NCBI GenBank assembly: GCA_032690845.1
Contig: CM064421.1
Coordinates: forward strand, 43,142,963-43,206,962
Length of the DNA stretch: 64,000 nt
Source of the DNA: Eleusine coracana subsp. coracana
Taxonomy: Eukaryota; Streptophyta; Magnoliopsida; Poales; Poaceae
Reading direction: 5' to 3'
This document shows, piece after piece, positions 46,238 through 58,565 of this stretch. The first letter of the stretch is position 1; the number at the start of each line of letters is the position of its first letter. The notes below the pieces were generated by a model. It was not told where the DNA came from, ran no database searches, and worked only from the letters and a program-made list of their open reading frames with translations. The position numbers and the translations under genes were made by a program.

Positions 46238-48971
46238 ATGCACACATCTGAATCATTGGAGTGTTTGCATAGTGGTGCTGCAACGACTTGTTCTGAATGC
46301 AGGAGGGGAGGGTGGTCGGCGGCGCTGAGCAAGGTGGAGCATTACGGAGTTCAGAGGGTCACCGGCGATGGCCGGTGCATGTTTCGAGCGTTGGTAAGTG
46401 GCGGCATGGTCACTTTCTGCTGTTACACTGCGGGAGTAGGAAGCCAATGGATTGTGATTTGTCAGTCTTCATTGGAATATATTTTCTGAGGATTTTGAGA
46501 TTCAGTAGGAACGAATTTTGTTTCAAGTGCGTTAAAATGCATTCATCTGGGTTCACTGGATACTGATATGCTGTATGTAGGTGAAAGGAATGGCAAAGAA
46601 TAAGGGAATTCCTTTGACCCCAAGGGAGGAGGTACAAGATGCAGGTAACTGGAATATTCCCTCGTCCACCGATTAATCTCCACATTATAATGTTATATTA
46701 TTGCTTACATAGTTAATTTTGTGGTTGATGTGAGATAGTTTGAGTTCCGTGTAGGGCAGACCAGGCAGTATAATTTATATACTCGTATTTGTTTAGAACA
46801 TAGTAACTTGTTCTTGGCTGGCAGTAAAAATTTGTTTTTTCAAAGGATTGTGAATGGTGGTTCTCTTCCGTTTCTCTTAGTAAAGAAACTGAAGCTTACA
46901 CTTATGTTAACAATCAGAACTTTTATTTGCAAAGCAGAATATCTATTAAGAAATTAGTATCAACAAAAATATTAATGTGAGTGTGTCATTTGTTTTCACG
47001 AGTTTTGAGCATCATATTCATATACCACCATGATGCGAACCAAGAGCCTAATTTCTTATCTTTAAACGGGATTACGGGAGGAGACATTTATTACTCCTGC
47101 ATTGCATTAAGTTTTCCAAATTATCTGGAAGATTATAGTAGTCCTAATTCACAATGGTAACTTCTTTTGGTAAACTACTGGAAATTTAGAGATTTAGAGT
47201 TGGTCTAGACATGATTACCAGACTAAATGTATCCTGTCAACTGAGAATTGAAGAACTTGTAGACATTGTTCCATTCACATCCTTCAGCTAAGTGTTTGAG
47301 GTGGCTTAGTAGCACCCCCAAGGTCCCGGGTTTGACTCCTAGTGGGAGCGAATTTTAGTATTGGGATAAACAAAATCCCCTGGCTTGTCACCACGACAAA
47401 GCACAGGTCTAAAGCCCGGCAGCTATGGTATCGTTGTGTAAGGGTGGGACAGGGGTTCGCTAGATTTTCTCGACCTGCGTGAGGTCTTCTTCTTAATTGA
47501 ATACTGTGGGGGTGGTTTACCCCTACAGGCCAACTTTACATCCATATAACGTGAAAAATCATCTCTTACGTCTGGCTACCTAACTTACTATCTTTCCTTT
47601 GATTGAGTTAACTGTTAAAAGACTTGTAACACAAGTTTAATTCAAATTCATCTCGTTTGTCTAGATGATTTGCGGATGGCTGTGAAAGAAGTTATATGTG
47701 ACAGCGCGGCCGAACGACAAAAGTATGAAGAAGCTGTCATTGCAATTACTGTGGAGCAATCATTGAAACGGTTGGGATCCAACTTCTTCTTTTTTTGCTT
47801 TGATGACATTAACTGAGATAAGAAATGCTGACTTATTCCTGATTTCTGTAGCTACTGCCAAAGAATAAGGCGACCTGATTTCTAGGGTGGAGAGTCGGAA
47901 CTCTTGGTTTAAATTCCATAGTTCTATAAAATTTATGCATTGATTTGTGTCATCTGCATTCTTTCATCAGATTAGGTCCATGAAATATCTGATTGACATG
48001 AAAGAGGAGGTCATATATCTTTTTTGTTGCAATGTGCCAAAAAGATTTACTTCTGTTAAACTTCTGGAGATTCTATACCAAAACAGTCTCTCTTTTTTTA
48101 CGGAGCAGGATGCCAGGGACCTTTGTATTTTGTAGCATAAGAGCAAATGGTCTGAATATAAGTTGCAGATGACGTTTTCTCTTTTCAGGTTTTGTCTAAA
48201 CTGTGCCGGCAACCAATAATTATTTATATTCCAGAGCGTGAGGTAAATTATACTGTCTTTGGGCATAATACTTTACAGAGATAGATACTAGACCTTTGAT
48301 TGAAATCTGTAAATATTGTTGTGACTTAAAATAAAAGTGGGACAGCCATTTCTGATCAGTATGTGTTTTATGTGAGGGTAAGTTATAATCAAATCTAGGA
48401 CAACCATTACACTTAAAATAAAAGTGGGACAGGCAAGTACCCGATGATCTATATAAATTCACTCTACATGATTTTAATTTTCTTCTTCACTGGTTAATAT
48501 GTTCTGAATCCTCATTGTTCTAGAATCGAGATATCTAACAAGATTCTGAATTTCTGATGGAAAAATATGTTAGAACCTGGAAATATATTGGTTAGCAATT
48601 AAGTCGAGGAAAATATTGTGGATATTTTACTCCTTGCACTTTTCCCTGCTTAACCCAAATCCATTGTTGAACTTTATATTTTTTTGCTGATTAAAGCATT
48701 ATTTTTAATTTCCTGATTAGCGGTGATGTTTGTGTTTATATGAAAGCAGTACTTCTGTAGGTTTTACTTTGTAGCAACTGCTACTATATTCCCAAAATTC
48801 AGCTTAGCTTACATGAATTGTATTTGTTTACAGTACCATGGTCGGGGTAATGGCTTCATTCCCATAGCTGAGTACGGATTAGAATTTACTAAAAATTCTA
48901 AGCAGTGGAAGAAAAAGATGCCAGTAAGGCTATTATACAGTGGGAGGAACCATTATGATTTGTTAATATAA
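46238..48971 (+). pseudogene. OTU-type cysteine protease gene with a premature stop
   Basis: Exons at 46238-46393, 46581-46644, 47665-47770, 47852-47906, 48189-48242 and 48834-48971 join in phase and read as an OTU deubiquitinase. The nucleophile motif is TGDGRCMFRAL (Asp44, Cys47 in my model). The middle part is VEQSLKRYCQRIRRPDF, and the catalytic histidine is in GRNHYDLL near the end. In exon 4 the codon after PDF is TAG (47883-47885), where the family has tryptophan (PDFWGGESE pattern). Translation would stop after 119 residues, before the histidine. Every other exon and splice site looks intact, so the mutation seems recent, or it is a sequence error. The start is uncertain: ATG 46238 is in phase, but a spliced alternative from about 46208 also fits. 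Confidence 0.8.
47296..47535 (+). mobile_element. SINE-like element in an OTU gene intron
   Basis: GTGGCTTAGTAGC (about 47301) resembles a tRNA A box, and GGTTTGACTCC (47329-47339) a B box, at the usual spacing. The downstream part ends in TCTTCTTCTTAATTGAATAC and a GGGGGTGGTTTACCCC hairpin, seen in grass SINEs. It lies in the same orientation as the host gene. Confidence 0.65.
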
Positions 48972-50671
48972 CATGGTTGCAGAATTGGTTGAAGTAAAAT
49001 ATTAGTTCTGAGAATCAGTTTTCCGATTCAAGAACTTGTTCAATCATCAATATATAAATTTTGGTTATTCGTTGTCATTCTGCTGTTTCACCCTTTGGTC
49101 TCCCGTATTTCTGCATGTTGTTCAGCAATAGGGCGCCTTATGACTGCGCTGAACTTTCCGTTTAAGTCATGCACTGTACGAGTGCCTTCGCAGAGTGTAA
49201 ATCAGGATGGCCTAACCAGGTAATGTTGCACGAGGCAATGAGATGCTGCCTGCACGGTCTTAAATGCTTGCACGACAAGACCAAATGATATTTGCATGTG
49301 ATTTTGTGTGGTGCCGGGTCAAGTTTTTGAGCGGTTGTTAGCGGGCATGATGATAGTTTGTTCGTCGTACTTGCTGGTTGAGGGGCAAGACAAGGGGATA
49401 TATGCTATCAATCCAATAATTCGCACTCATCATGCTGCAAGCACGGTTGACCAGGATCATGTTGGATGATAGTGCCTCAAGATTTGTCTTTAAATTTCAA
49501 TGATAGATCATTAGGCCATAGCAGGAAGTTGCGGTTTTTAGGCGCTTCAGGCTGTACTAAAAAGCCACATCCATATTGATACATCCTCCTGCTTAGCGTT
49601 CTTATTTTTTGTTGGAAAAAAACTCACGCTTCATATGCAAAATCCGTCGTAAAGGCAACCTGGTTAAAGCTAAACTCAGCGGAGCATGAAGGCACAAGGG
49701 CATTTTTTGCATTTTATCTAGCTACTAAGTAGTACTGAAAGGATTTTTTGCAAGCGAATTAAATAGGACCTTACGATTAGGCGTACATTACTATACCTAC
49801 CGTGCTTAAAGAAACGTTACGAAAATGAGCTGTGGGTAAGCGAGGCCTGTCCACCGGACGCCGTCGTGCCGCCGCCGCTGTGGCCTGTCCCCACGTCCCA
49901 GGGTTCAACAGTTCAACAGCGACGAGTCTGTTGGGAGAACCGAGAACGAGAGGACGACACGCTCCTCCCCGGGGAGGCAACATATCAGCTAAATTTTTAA
50001 GAGTATAGACATATCAAAAAATGCAAAATACGCTTCGCCTTTAAGCTTTCATTTTTCTTTTTAAGATTAAGTCCTTTCATTCGCAATTCACAATAGAATT
50101 TGAAGAAAAAGTTGGACAAGATTCATTGTGCATCAATGCTAATGCGCTGTAGGTAACCACTAATCAATCAGTGCCAACAGGAAAGAAACAAGGGCCACTA
50201 GTCCGATGAGGCAGCCGGGAAAAGGCTGGCCGACGTGGGCCGCACCGCGCATGCCCGTGCCCGGCAATAATATCTTCCCGGTCTCACGATCTGACTTCGG
50301 GGTCCCATTTCCCCGCCCACCCATGCGACGATTGTTTTTCGCTTCTGCCGCACTTCTCCTCGGCCCACCACCGGGACGGCTGGATCCCACGCTCGCCGCC
50401 ATGCGGGCCTAGTATTTTCTGACCCTACTGTCAGTTACTTAAGCCACTAAACTGCATTGTCCGCAGAGCCGCGAATGATAATAATTGTGTATTAGTTTAG
50501 TTTACTAAGCAGCAGGTCCGGCACTGGGCCCCATCATCCCCTTCCCTCTCTCTCTCTCTCTCTCTCACACGCCTTTCCTTTCCGCCGCGGCAAAAGTGAG
50601 GCGCTTCGAGCTGAGCTGGGGGAGACGAACCCGTCATAATTCCACTGCTTAATTGCATCTCGTCTCCTCCG
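48972..50671. other. Spacer upstream of WLIM2
   Basis: No gene recognised. The first few hundred bases may hold the OTU 3' untranslated region. Positions 49840-49980 and 50200-50410 are GC-rich islands without coding signal. A CT microsatellite at about 50545-50568 lies in the WLIM2 promoter. Confidence 0.4.
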
Positions 50672-50678
50672 TATATAA
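50672..50678 (+). promoter_or_regulatory. TATA box of WLIM2
   Basis: TATATAA about 110 bases upstream of the WLIM2 start codon, in a GC-rich context and just after the CT tract, is a good TATA box. The transcription start would be near 50705. Confidence 0.65.
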
Positions 50679-50786
50679 GCGCGGCCATCTCGATCCCCAG
50701 CAGAAGTGCTCATTCCCCGCGCGCAGGCCAAGGTCGGATCGCGCTCTCAGATCTCGCGTGGAGGGAGAGGACCGGGAGGAGACAGG

Positions 50787-52306
50787 ATGTTCAGCGGGAC
50801 GCAGCAGAAGTGCAAGGTGTGCGCCAAGACGGTGTACCCTATGGACCAGCTCTCCACCGATGGCACCGTCTTCCACCGGTCCTGCTTCAAGTGCCAACAC
50901 TGCAAGTCCACCCTCTCCGTATGTCATTCTCCTCCCTTTCTCTGTCCGATCCTTATTGTGTTCCAATCATTGAGAGGAGGTAGGGGAAGCGAGAAAAGGA
51001 TTTCTGTGTTTGATGGATCTCTCGGATAAGATAATGCAGTGTCTGTAGCTGCAGATCTGCGGAATGATGTGGTTAATGGATCTGGCTTAGAGTGCTGTAT
51101 AGAATTCCTTCGCGATTTTGACATTTCAAACGTTTCACATCCTTTGACTTGGTAAAAGAGGATCGGGACAAAACTTATGAAGAAAAAGAGACGCTCTTTG
51201 ATTATTTTTTTCTACATCACTTTTATCTTCTAGCTTGGAGGTGTTACGAGTTTACGACAAGATGTGCATGGTTCTGACAATCTCTCTATTCGTCTCGTTT
51301 GCCTTTGATAGCTTAGCAACTATTCTTCGTTCGAAGGAGTGCCATACTGCAAGACCCATTTCGAGCAATTGTTCAAGGAGACCGGGAGCTACAACAAGAG
51401 CTTTCAATCAGGTAGGCTCTATTTGATTCCGGTCACTGAGAGCATGAGACGTTAAGTTCTTATGTTATCAAATGTGTTATGATGCCATAACGTCTTTTTC
51501 TTTCAGCCGTAAAGAGTACTCCGGAGAAGGTGGCTCCAGAGCTGGTAAGTTCCTGTGTATTATCCGTTTTATTTTATGCATCGTTGTATCCTAGAAATGA
51601 ATTAGTGATTAATGTTTTGCAAATTTTGCTATTCAGACTAGATCGCCAAGCAAAGCTGCAAGGATGTTTTCAGGAACGCAAGACAAGTGTGCAACTTGTG
51701 GCAAAACTGCATATCCTCTTGAGAAGGTAATTTTAGCCACATCATGGTCGTTTTGTCAGTATTTCCATTAAAGATTGGCTATTTGTTTTTGTGATGCTAA
51801 TCAAGATGATTAGTACATTAGACACAGAACATCATGTTGTCAATCCAGGGGATTCCCTTCATGGCTTGCTCACCATAACATAACAAATGGATAGTCGATC
51901 CATGGCTTGTTTTGATTCATCAGATTCTCTTGCTTTGCTTGTTTTGATTCATCAGATTCTCCTCTTGCTTTGCTTGTTTTGATTCATCAAAGTCCTTCCC
52001 AATAGCTATCCTGATATGTTAGAGTGTCGTGCAATAGTGGCTGTAATTCATGTCTGTAAAAACACATTGCAGGTATCAGTTGAAGAAAAGGCATATCACA
52101 AGTCCTGCTTCAAATGTTCACACGGGGGCTGTGCCATCTCACCGTCCAACTATGCAGCCTTGGAGGGCATCCTCTACTGCAAACACCATTTCTCTCAACT
52201 TTTCAAGGAGAAGGGAAGTTACAACCATCTGATCAAGTGCGCCTCTGTCAAACGTGCTGAAGCACAGCCAGCACAATCAGCCGGTGCAGCTGCTGATTCC
52301 TCCTGA
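50787..52306 (+). CDS. WLIM2: Plant LIM protein WLIM2 (actin-bundling)
   Basis: Five exons (50787-50918, 51312-51411, 51507-51544, 51637-51726, 52073-52306) encode 197 residues with two LIM zinc-binding domains. The first starts CKVCAKTVYPMDQL and continues through SCFKCQHCK and YCKTHFEQLF. A linker KSTPEKVAPELTRSPS follows. The second starts CATCGKTAYPLEK and continues through SCFKCSHGGC and YCKHHFSQLF. The expected Cys/His ligands of both domains are visible. Plant WLIM proteins bind and bundle actin filaments in the cytoplasm and can also enter the nucleus. The linker and the LIM2 sequence identify the widely expressed WLIM2 subgroup rather than WLIM1 or the pollen PLIMs. Introns are GT-AG. 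Confidence 0.93.
51905..51990 (+). repeat. Three-copy minisatellite in the last WLIM2 intron
   Basis: GCTTGTTTTGATTCATCA occurs three times, at about 51905, 51937 and 51972, as part of a unit of 32-35 bases. It lies within the intron and has no coding effect. Confidence 0.85.
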
Positions 52307-53259
52307 TCAGGCTATCAAGGTAGCGGGATTTGAAGGAAAAAAATTGAAGTCCCCCCACTTTTACTTGAAACCTGTTGTATGTTATCATCTAGCCCCGAGG
52401 ATACCAAACTTATCCAGTTTGGTATATTCTGCTGTGCTAGCTGGACCACATTGGTGAACCATGGAATTGCTGTCATTTGCAGAAATTTCTCATTCGCAAC
52501 GAAATTTGTCATGCATTAAGTATTGAAATCAGGTTGTTCTTATTGAGCCTATATTGTTTTCTTGCCTTTCGGGAAACTACGTTTCCGTTAGCTTTAACAG
52601 AGCCCTTGTTTCAGGGATCCTCTGCTTCTTGGTAGCTGAGTGAACTTTGCTTCTCAAAAACCTTTTTTGGGGGGAATTCCTGAAAAGAGGTTTTAAAGCC
52701 ACCTGTTTCGGAGGATTCTGCCGTTTCAGAAAGGGAAAGAAGGAAAGCATGGAGATTCTTGAAATGGATCTATGAGATACGTTCCCTACCTGCGTCATGA
52801 AATGAGAATAGAATCTGAAAATAACTAATGGCTTGAAATATTTTACACATTTTGGTGTACAAGATACATTCACTTTTCTAGCCCTTCGTGTGCAATCCGA
52901 ATAATTCCATGGTCTCGATTGGTCTATGTTACACATTTCTAACTAGACATAAGAACAATAGAAAAGCTTCACATTCTGAAATCATTTATCAAGATCTTTA
53001 TACTCTCATCTCTATAGTCCGTACTGTACACACATTAAACAATTCTGAGTTGAACAAGAAAAAGAAAAGGTAATCATCCACCTCTTGTCCACCGCTACAT
53101 CTTGGACACCAATGTCATCATCTAATACGAAATTGTATTTAGCCGCCCTGTATCCATAACTTTGCTAAATACAAAAACAACTTCACAAAACAGCAGTAAT
53201 AAAAGGCTTAGTGGCTGAACACATAAAGGCAGGTCAAGATATCGAATTTCCTCCACAAC
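52307..53259. other. Convergent 3' flanks of WLIM2 and ENO3
   Basis: Contains the two 3' untranslated regions. No further gene or repeat seen. Confidence 0.4.
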
Positions 53260-56200
53260 TCAGCTTGTGCTTGCCGTTCTCCAATTTTCGCCGGCATAAA
53301 CACTGTCACTTCCAAGTTCATCCTCTATTCTAAGCAGCTGCAAAGAAAAACAACTAATTATACTGCATCTTGGAGTAGGATGCCGTGGTGCATATACCAA
53401 CACAAAATACATGATATAAAGGATCAACAAAAGAAACCTGATTGTATTTAGTAAGACACTCTCCACGACAGGGGGCGCCAGCTTTGATCTGTCCAGCCGA
53501 AGCACCAACAGCAAGGTCAGCGATGAAAGAATCCTCAGTATCTCCAGATCTATGCGACACCATCACACCCCAATGGGCATCCTTTGCCTGCTTCACAACC
53601 TCTATGGCCTCAGTAACAGTGCCAATTTGATTTGCCTGCATAGCAAAAATGCTGTTAACATCTTGGCCAAAGTTCGAACCAGTTTAGAACACACAACTAC
53701 CCCAGTATTTAGCGCACATTAGTATAGTCCAGTGAAATTGACATCTTGTGAAATAGTCATGATTCAAACAAGCCTAAACAGTGGAAAACATTTTAAGAGA
53801 GCAAAGATTCAGACACGAACACTACATGTGCTATCAACAGGTATATTTCAAATTAATTATTCATGTTTCAGAGAGCTCAATATGGATCAACAGTTCATAT
53901 GGCATCTGTCACACTCACCCAACCCAGATAAGAAAAACCGCAATCGAAGAAAGGAGTGTCCCTTATAAATGAAGAACCAGCAGCATGAACATCTATCTAG
54001 TCACAAAGATGATTCTAGCTAGTTAAATAAAGTATGTATAAATCCAGAGTTGTTTACCATGTGGTACTGTTACCAGTTGCTCCAGTACTATCCAATAACA
54101 TTGATATGTAGCAGCTCAAAAACATGTATATTTTTTAGAAAACATATGGACGAGCCAATACTTGCCTTGAGAACAAGAGCATTGCAAGTGTACTCATTTA
54201 CCGCCCGCTTAATGCGTTCTGGATCGGACATCAACAAGTCATCCCCCATAACCTGTACAGGAATAATGGCATAAGTTCCTCTTGAACACAAAATATTTCG
54301 TACTTCAAATTGTGAAAGAAGAACAAGCACCTGACACAGCTCTAGAGTAGTCAGCTTTTTTGAAAGCTCCCAGTCATCTTTGTCAAAAGGCTGTTCGATG
54401 GAGACAAGCGGATACTCTAGTACAGAAAAGGAAGGAATTATAAGGCTTTATGAAATCAAAGGGAGCACACAAAAAACTGGCATTAATCTCAAACCAGTTA
54501 CATGCCTGAACAAAGCTGACTATACATCTCAATCATATCATCTCCAGTTTTGAAGTTTTGCCCTGATTTTTTTGCCGACTTGAACTCCAAATCATATTTC
54601 TTTCCTGTAAAAAGTAGAGAAATATAGCCACAGAGCTAACTCATTAACAAGTGAGCAAAAACTAACCAGTACATTGAACATATATTTCAAGCTTACATTT
54701 CTAAGTTTCAGGTTGCAAGCAGATATGTAACAACATCATTAGAAGAGTTTTGCTAGATGATGCCCAAGAGCCATGCTTACAGTGGCACTAGCGTTGTTCC
54801 ATTGTGTGATGAAAATACTAAATGAAAGAACAAAACTAAAAAGAAGAGGCATACATATCATGGATAGAGCCTGAAAACATGATGCAGGCAACATTTCTTA
54901 AAAGATATCAAACACAAAAAATGCTTGCATACTCCAGATTCCTAACAGTCTATTTGCTAGACGACTAAGTTTTTCATTACTTTACACAGCTGAAAACCAC
55001 AAATAATTGATCCTTATACATTACCTGTGCAAAAATCAGTAGCGGCGACATTAATTGCTAATTTTATTCGTCCGTTATATCCAGCTCTCTCTATTGCCGC
55101 GATAACAAGATCCAAGCCTTCAGAAATGCTGAAAAATGATCACACAAGATAATTATGGCATTTGGAAATCTGAATGATGGATCCCACATCCCACAGGGAA
55201 GACATGGGAAATTTTAAAAATATAATATATGTAAGAAAAAAGTAAACATCAATTCCTTACGTGCCTGGAAATATTTGGAGCAAAGCCGCCATCATCTCCT
55301 ATGTTGCAACCCTCTAGACCATATTTCTCCAAAATAATATCCTGTAATATAAAACAGAATTCCTTGTGAGCCACTGAAAAATTTTGTAATCCCCTCTCAG
55401 CCATCAGAAAAGTGCTCTTCCCATCAGTGCCACTAAACAAGATTTTTCTTCCCCTGAGGCTGAGTGCCATTACCATGAAATATAGCACTAACAGATGTTA
55501 CCCACGAATGTAGAAGACTATTTTGCCCTGAGTGAAAAAATTGATTAATCGTCCTGTTTCTTTTTTCCTTGATCAAGCTGCTCCATTCCTCACCACTACC
55601 TCCTTTGGTTCCCCTCCCGGCGGCCAAGGCAAGCGGCAGGCTCAGCACGCCCTCCTGAGTACGCGAGTGGGTAGTGCCGTCTACGGTGATGGCCGGAGCA
55701 CCAGTGATGACAAGCACGGCAACCCAGGCCATGTTCGGCAGCATAGGGAGCACTGGTTCCAGGCCTGGGAGCATAACTTTCGCTCTTGCATGCTCAGCAT
55801 GGAGCTCGTTAATGACAAGGAAGGCTAAGAGCAACAAAGGTGTGGCAACAACAAAGCTTGAAATTTGAGACAGTTGTCTGCGAGATTGCGACAAGGTCTT
55901 GTTAGGAAGATATGTCAACTCATGCTCAAGCAAAAGCAAAAGAAAATGTGCTGCAACTCATGGGCATTGGACCATTTCAAATGCGAGTGCGAAGTGGTGT
56001 TGCTCTCGTGCTCAAAGAAGACGGGTGTTGATCCAAGTGTTTGCTGTGGAAGAGAGGAAGGGATCAGCACCACGAGCTGGGCCGCGCTCCATCTGGGGTT
56101 CCGTCACAGGCCGGACTCCTATCTCGCCTCTTTCACCGCAGCCTCGTCCAGCCGCTGCCCTGCTGCCGATGAGTTCCTTGTCCACGAGCTCAGCCCACTG

Positions 56201-58191
56201 CTGGCTTACTTGGCACGTAGTTGTGCACACTCCTGAAGCCCGGCCTCCGCATCATCAAGCTAGAGCCGCCACGGTTAGGAGTGGAAGTGAGTGGAAGGAG
56301 GGGCTAGGGGTACTAAACTCATTTTCGTAAAAAACTGACTAGTAACAATGACTCCAAAAGTTGACAGGAATGGCATGGAGGGGAGAAAAAAAGATCTCTC
56401 AAAAATAGGGGCATGGAAGGTAATCATAACTTTTTCAGTGGTTGGGAGTGGATTGCGAAATTTTCTAATGGCTCACAACAAATTCTCTCTAATATAAAAC
56501 ACAAATGAACATTCTAGAAACCTCAAAAAAATATTATGTGTTCGGAAACAAAACTCTGGAAAGCTGAAACATGCTTTTAAGGGCAACAAACCCAAATCAA
56601 TCGATAGTAAGCAAATCAAGAATACGGGGGGAAAGACAAATCTGAAAGCGATTGTGCAGTGTTATTTGAACAGAACACAATCTTAACACATTTGGGTGAC
56701 AGCTTGGTTCAGATACAAGGGTCCAGGACAAATTTATGTTGCTGAATATATGCATCAGTATCACAATAGCATAAATGCAGAGCAGATTGTTAACCTTCAG
56801 GTTATGATATGTCTCGGAACCCATCTGCATTGCTTCTTCAAAGCTCTTCGCTCCAACTGGAAGGATCATAAGTTCCTACAAATAAGCAATTCTTAGTCAC
56901 TACATTGAGATGGTTGATGCACACAAACTATTAACCAACTTAATATGTTCTATGCAGTAAAAACGAAAAAAGACAATTGTAGAAAATAAAGGCAGTGTTT
57001 CAAATCTGCTTTCGTTAATGCAAATTTTACTATTTTTTAGATAATGTTCTGGAGCTTGCATAGAAAAATTGGTTGTACAAGCCAATTAAAAAAGGTTTTG
57101 GGGGAATACTTGAACGGGAAGAACGTTGCCTGCATGCTTTCCACCATTGATGACTGTAATTGCAGGGACAGGAAGCATTGAAGAACTTTTGCCAACAAGA
57201 TCTGCTATATGCTTGTAGAATGGAACCTGCATAAAAATAGACTTCTATGAACAAGAAAATGCTGTGGCATTGACACATTTTAACTATACAATCCTGATGA
57301 TTTTAGTGAAAAAAGAAAACAAAAACAGCACCTCCTTTTCAGCAGCACCAGCTTTACATGCTGCAATTGATACTGCCAGCATAGCATTTGCTCCAAGCTC
57401 AACCTGCATTTGGTAGTTGGCACAGATTCAAAGTTACTCTCCAACTGAAGAAACTCCATTCCACTCAAATAAAGGTTAGGGAATAATGGATGTGAAAGAC
57501 TGAAGGTGGGAGTGCTCAGTAAAAACATGCAGACATGGAAATGAACATTGCATTAACACCAGACAGCATATATAACATATGTCTAACATCAATTTGTTGT
57601 CTAATCGTGTTATTAAGGTACAATAACTAAACATAATATTGCTCAATCCACTGAAAGCACTAGTGCTACACATGAGGTTTGGCAATGGCAGAATTCAGGA
57701 TGTAAATTAACGGTAGAGAAGGAGAAGTTTTAGGGACAATGGTTTTAATGAGGTACCTTGTGGCGCGACTTGTCCAAGTCTATGATAGCCTGGTCGATCT
57801 GTGTCTGCTGCTGCGGATCCATCCCCACGAGCGCCTCCGACACCTTGTCGTTGATGACCCGCACCGCGTCGGCGACAGCCCTGGCGAGGTTCTTCCGCCT
57901 CTCCGCGTCCCGAGCCGCGCCGGCGGCGGCTCCTTCGGGAGCGCCCGCGCCTGCCGCGGAGGCCCGGTGCACGGCCTTGTTGGTGTGCAGCTCGACCTCC
58001 ACGGCCGGCGCGCCGTGCCCGTCCAGGATCTGGCGCGCACGCACCCTGGTGATCACGGCGGACGTCGCGCGCCGCATGTGGCCCGCGATGAAGAGCGCCG
58101 GGTCCGAAGACTTGGCGCGGACCGCCGCGTTCACGGCCTCCTCGATCTTGCGCGAGAGCTGATGCCTGTCCAGGTAATCTTGCACCGACAT
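53260..58191 (-). CDS. ENO3: Divergent cytosolic enolase-like protein, ENO3 type
   Basis: Eleven exons on the minus strand: 58191-57757, 57403-57332, 57226-57110, 56875-56795, 55341-55265, 55128-55025, 54604-54506, 54416-54331, 54252-54166, 53635-53438 and 53337-53260. They encode 477 residues. The N-terminal extension MSVQDYLDRHQLSRKIEEAV is typical of plant ENO3, not of ordinary enolase. Kept positions, in yeast numbering, are Glu295 (Glu336 here), Asp320 (Asp361), Lys345 (Lys386), His373 (His414) and Lys396 (Lys437). Changed positions: the mobile catalytic loop SGASTG is gone (residues 77-95 read ASAAGAGAPEGAAAG); the proton donor Glu211 is Asp252 (GDDGG); the metal ligand Asp246 is Asn287 (LAINVAATDF). 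A normal 2-phosphoglycerate dehydratase activity is therefore doubtful. Three introns seem to start with GC. Confidence 0.93.
55364..56482. mobile_element. TIR element inside an ENO3 intron
   Basis: TTGTGAGCCACTGAAAAATT at the left and its imperfect reverse complement at the right (AAATTTTCTAATGGCTCACAA near 56460-56479) are inverted ends. Similarity extends about 50 bases inward. The interior (55560-56270) is GC-rich with long open frames on both strands that I do not recognise. It may be captured gene sequence, as in Pack-MULEs. The target duplication is not clear. It sits in the 1.45-kb intron between exons 4 and 5. Confidence 0.6.
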
Positions 58192-58420
58192 GGCTGACTC
58201 CGCGGCGGAACCAGGCCTGCTACCCTTTCCTCACCTCACCACTCCGCCCCTACGCTCTGATCGCCTCAAGGCTGAAGCAAAGGTGCGTGGACGTTCGCCG
58301 GACTCCCCAAACCCACTGCCTGCCTAGAGAAGGAAGAGAGAAGCGTGAGCGTAAGTGTTCCGACATGGGCTAAATTTGGTTGGGCTGAAGTGGTGTTGGG
58401 TTTCCAGCACATAGGCCTTG

Positions 58421-58468
58421 GCCCATATACTTCTTCAACTAAAAGCCCATATACTTCTTCAACTAGAA
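58421..58468. repeat. 24-bp tandem duplication in the ENO3/HSP17 intergenic region
   Basis: The stretch starting GCCCATATACTTCTTCAACT is repeated once with a 24-base period (58421 and 58445). Each copy carries a GCCCAT motif, a site II-type promoter element. Both lie between the divergent ENO3 and sHSP genes. Confidence 0.85.
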
Positions 58469-58565
58469 ACGGCCAGAAAGCTCTAGTGCCTTCTCCGAGG
58501 GCTCGGTCCGTGCTCATTCCAGCCCACCGAACAACTCGCAGCGTCTAGTCCGTGCCGGAATTGAT

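Noticed and set aside
55433..55939. A 168-codon minus-strand frame in an ENO3 intron
   Set aside because: It lies within the putative TIR element and I recognise no domain; it may be captured sequence but not a supported gene.
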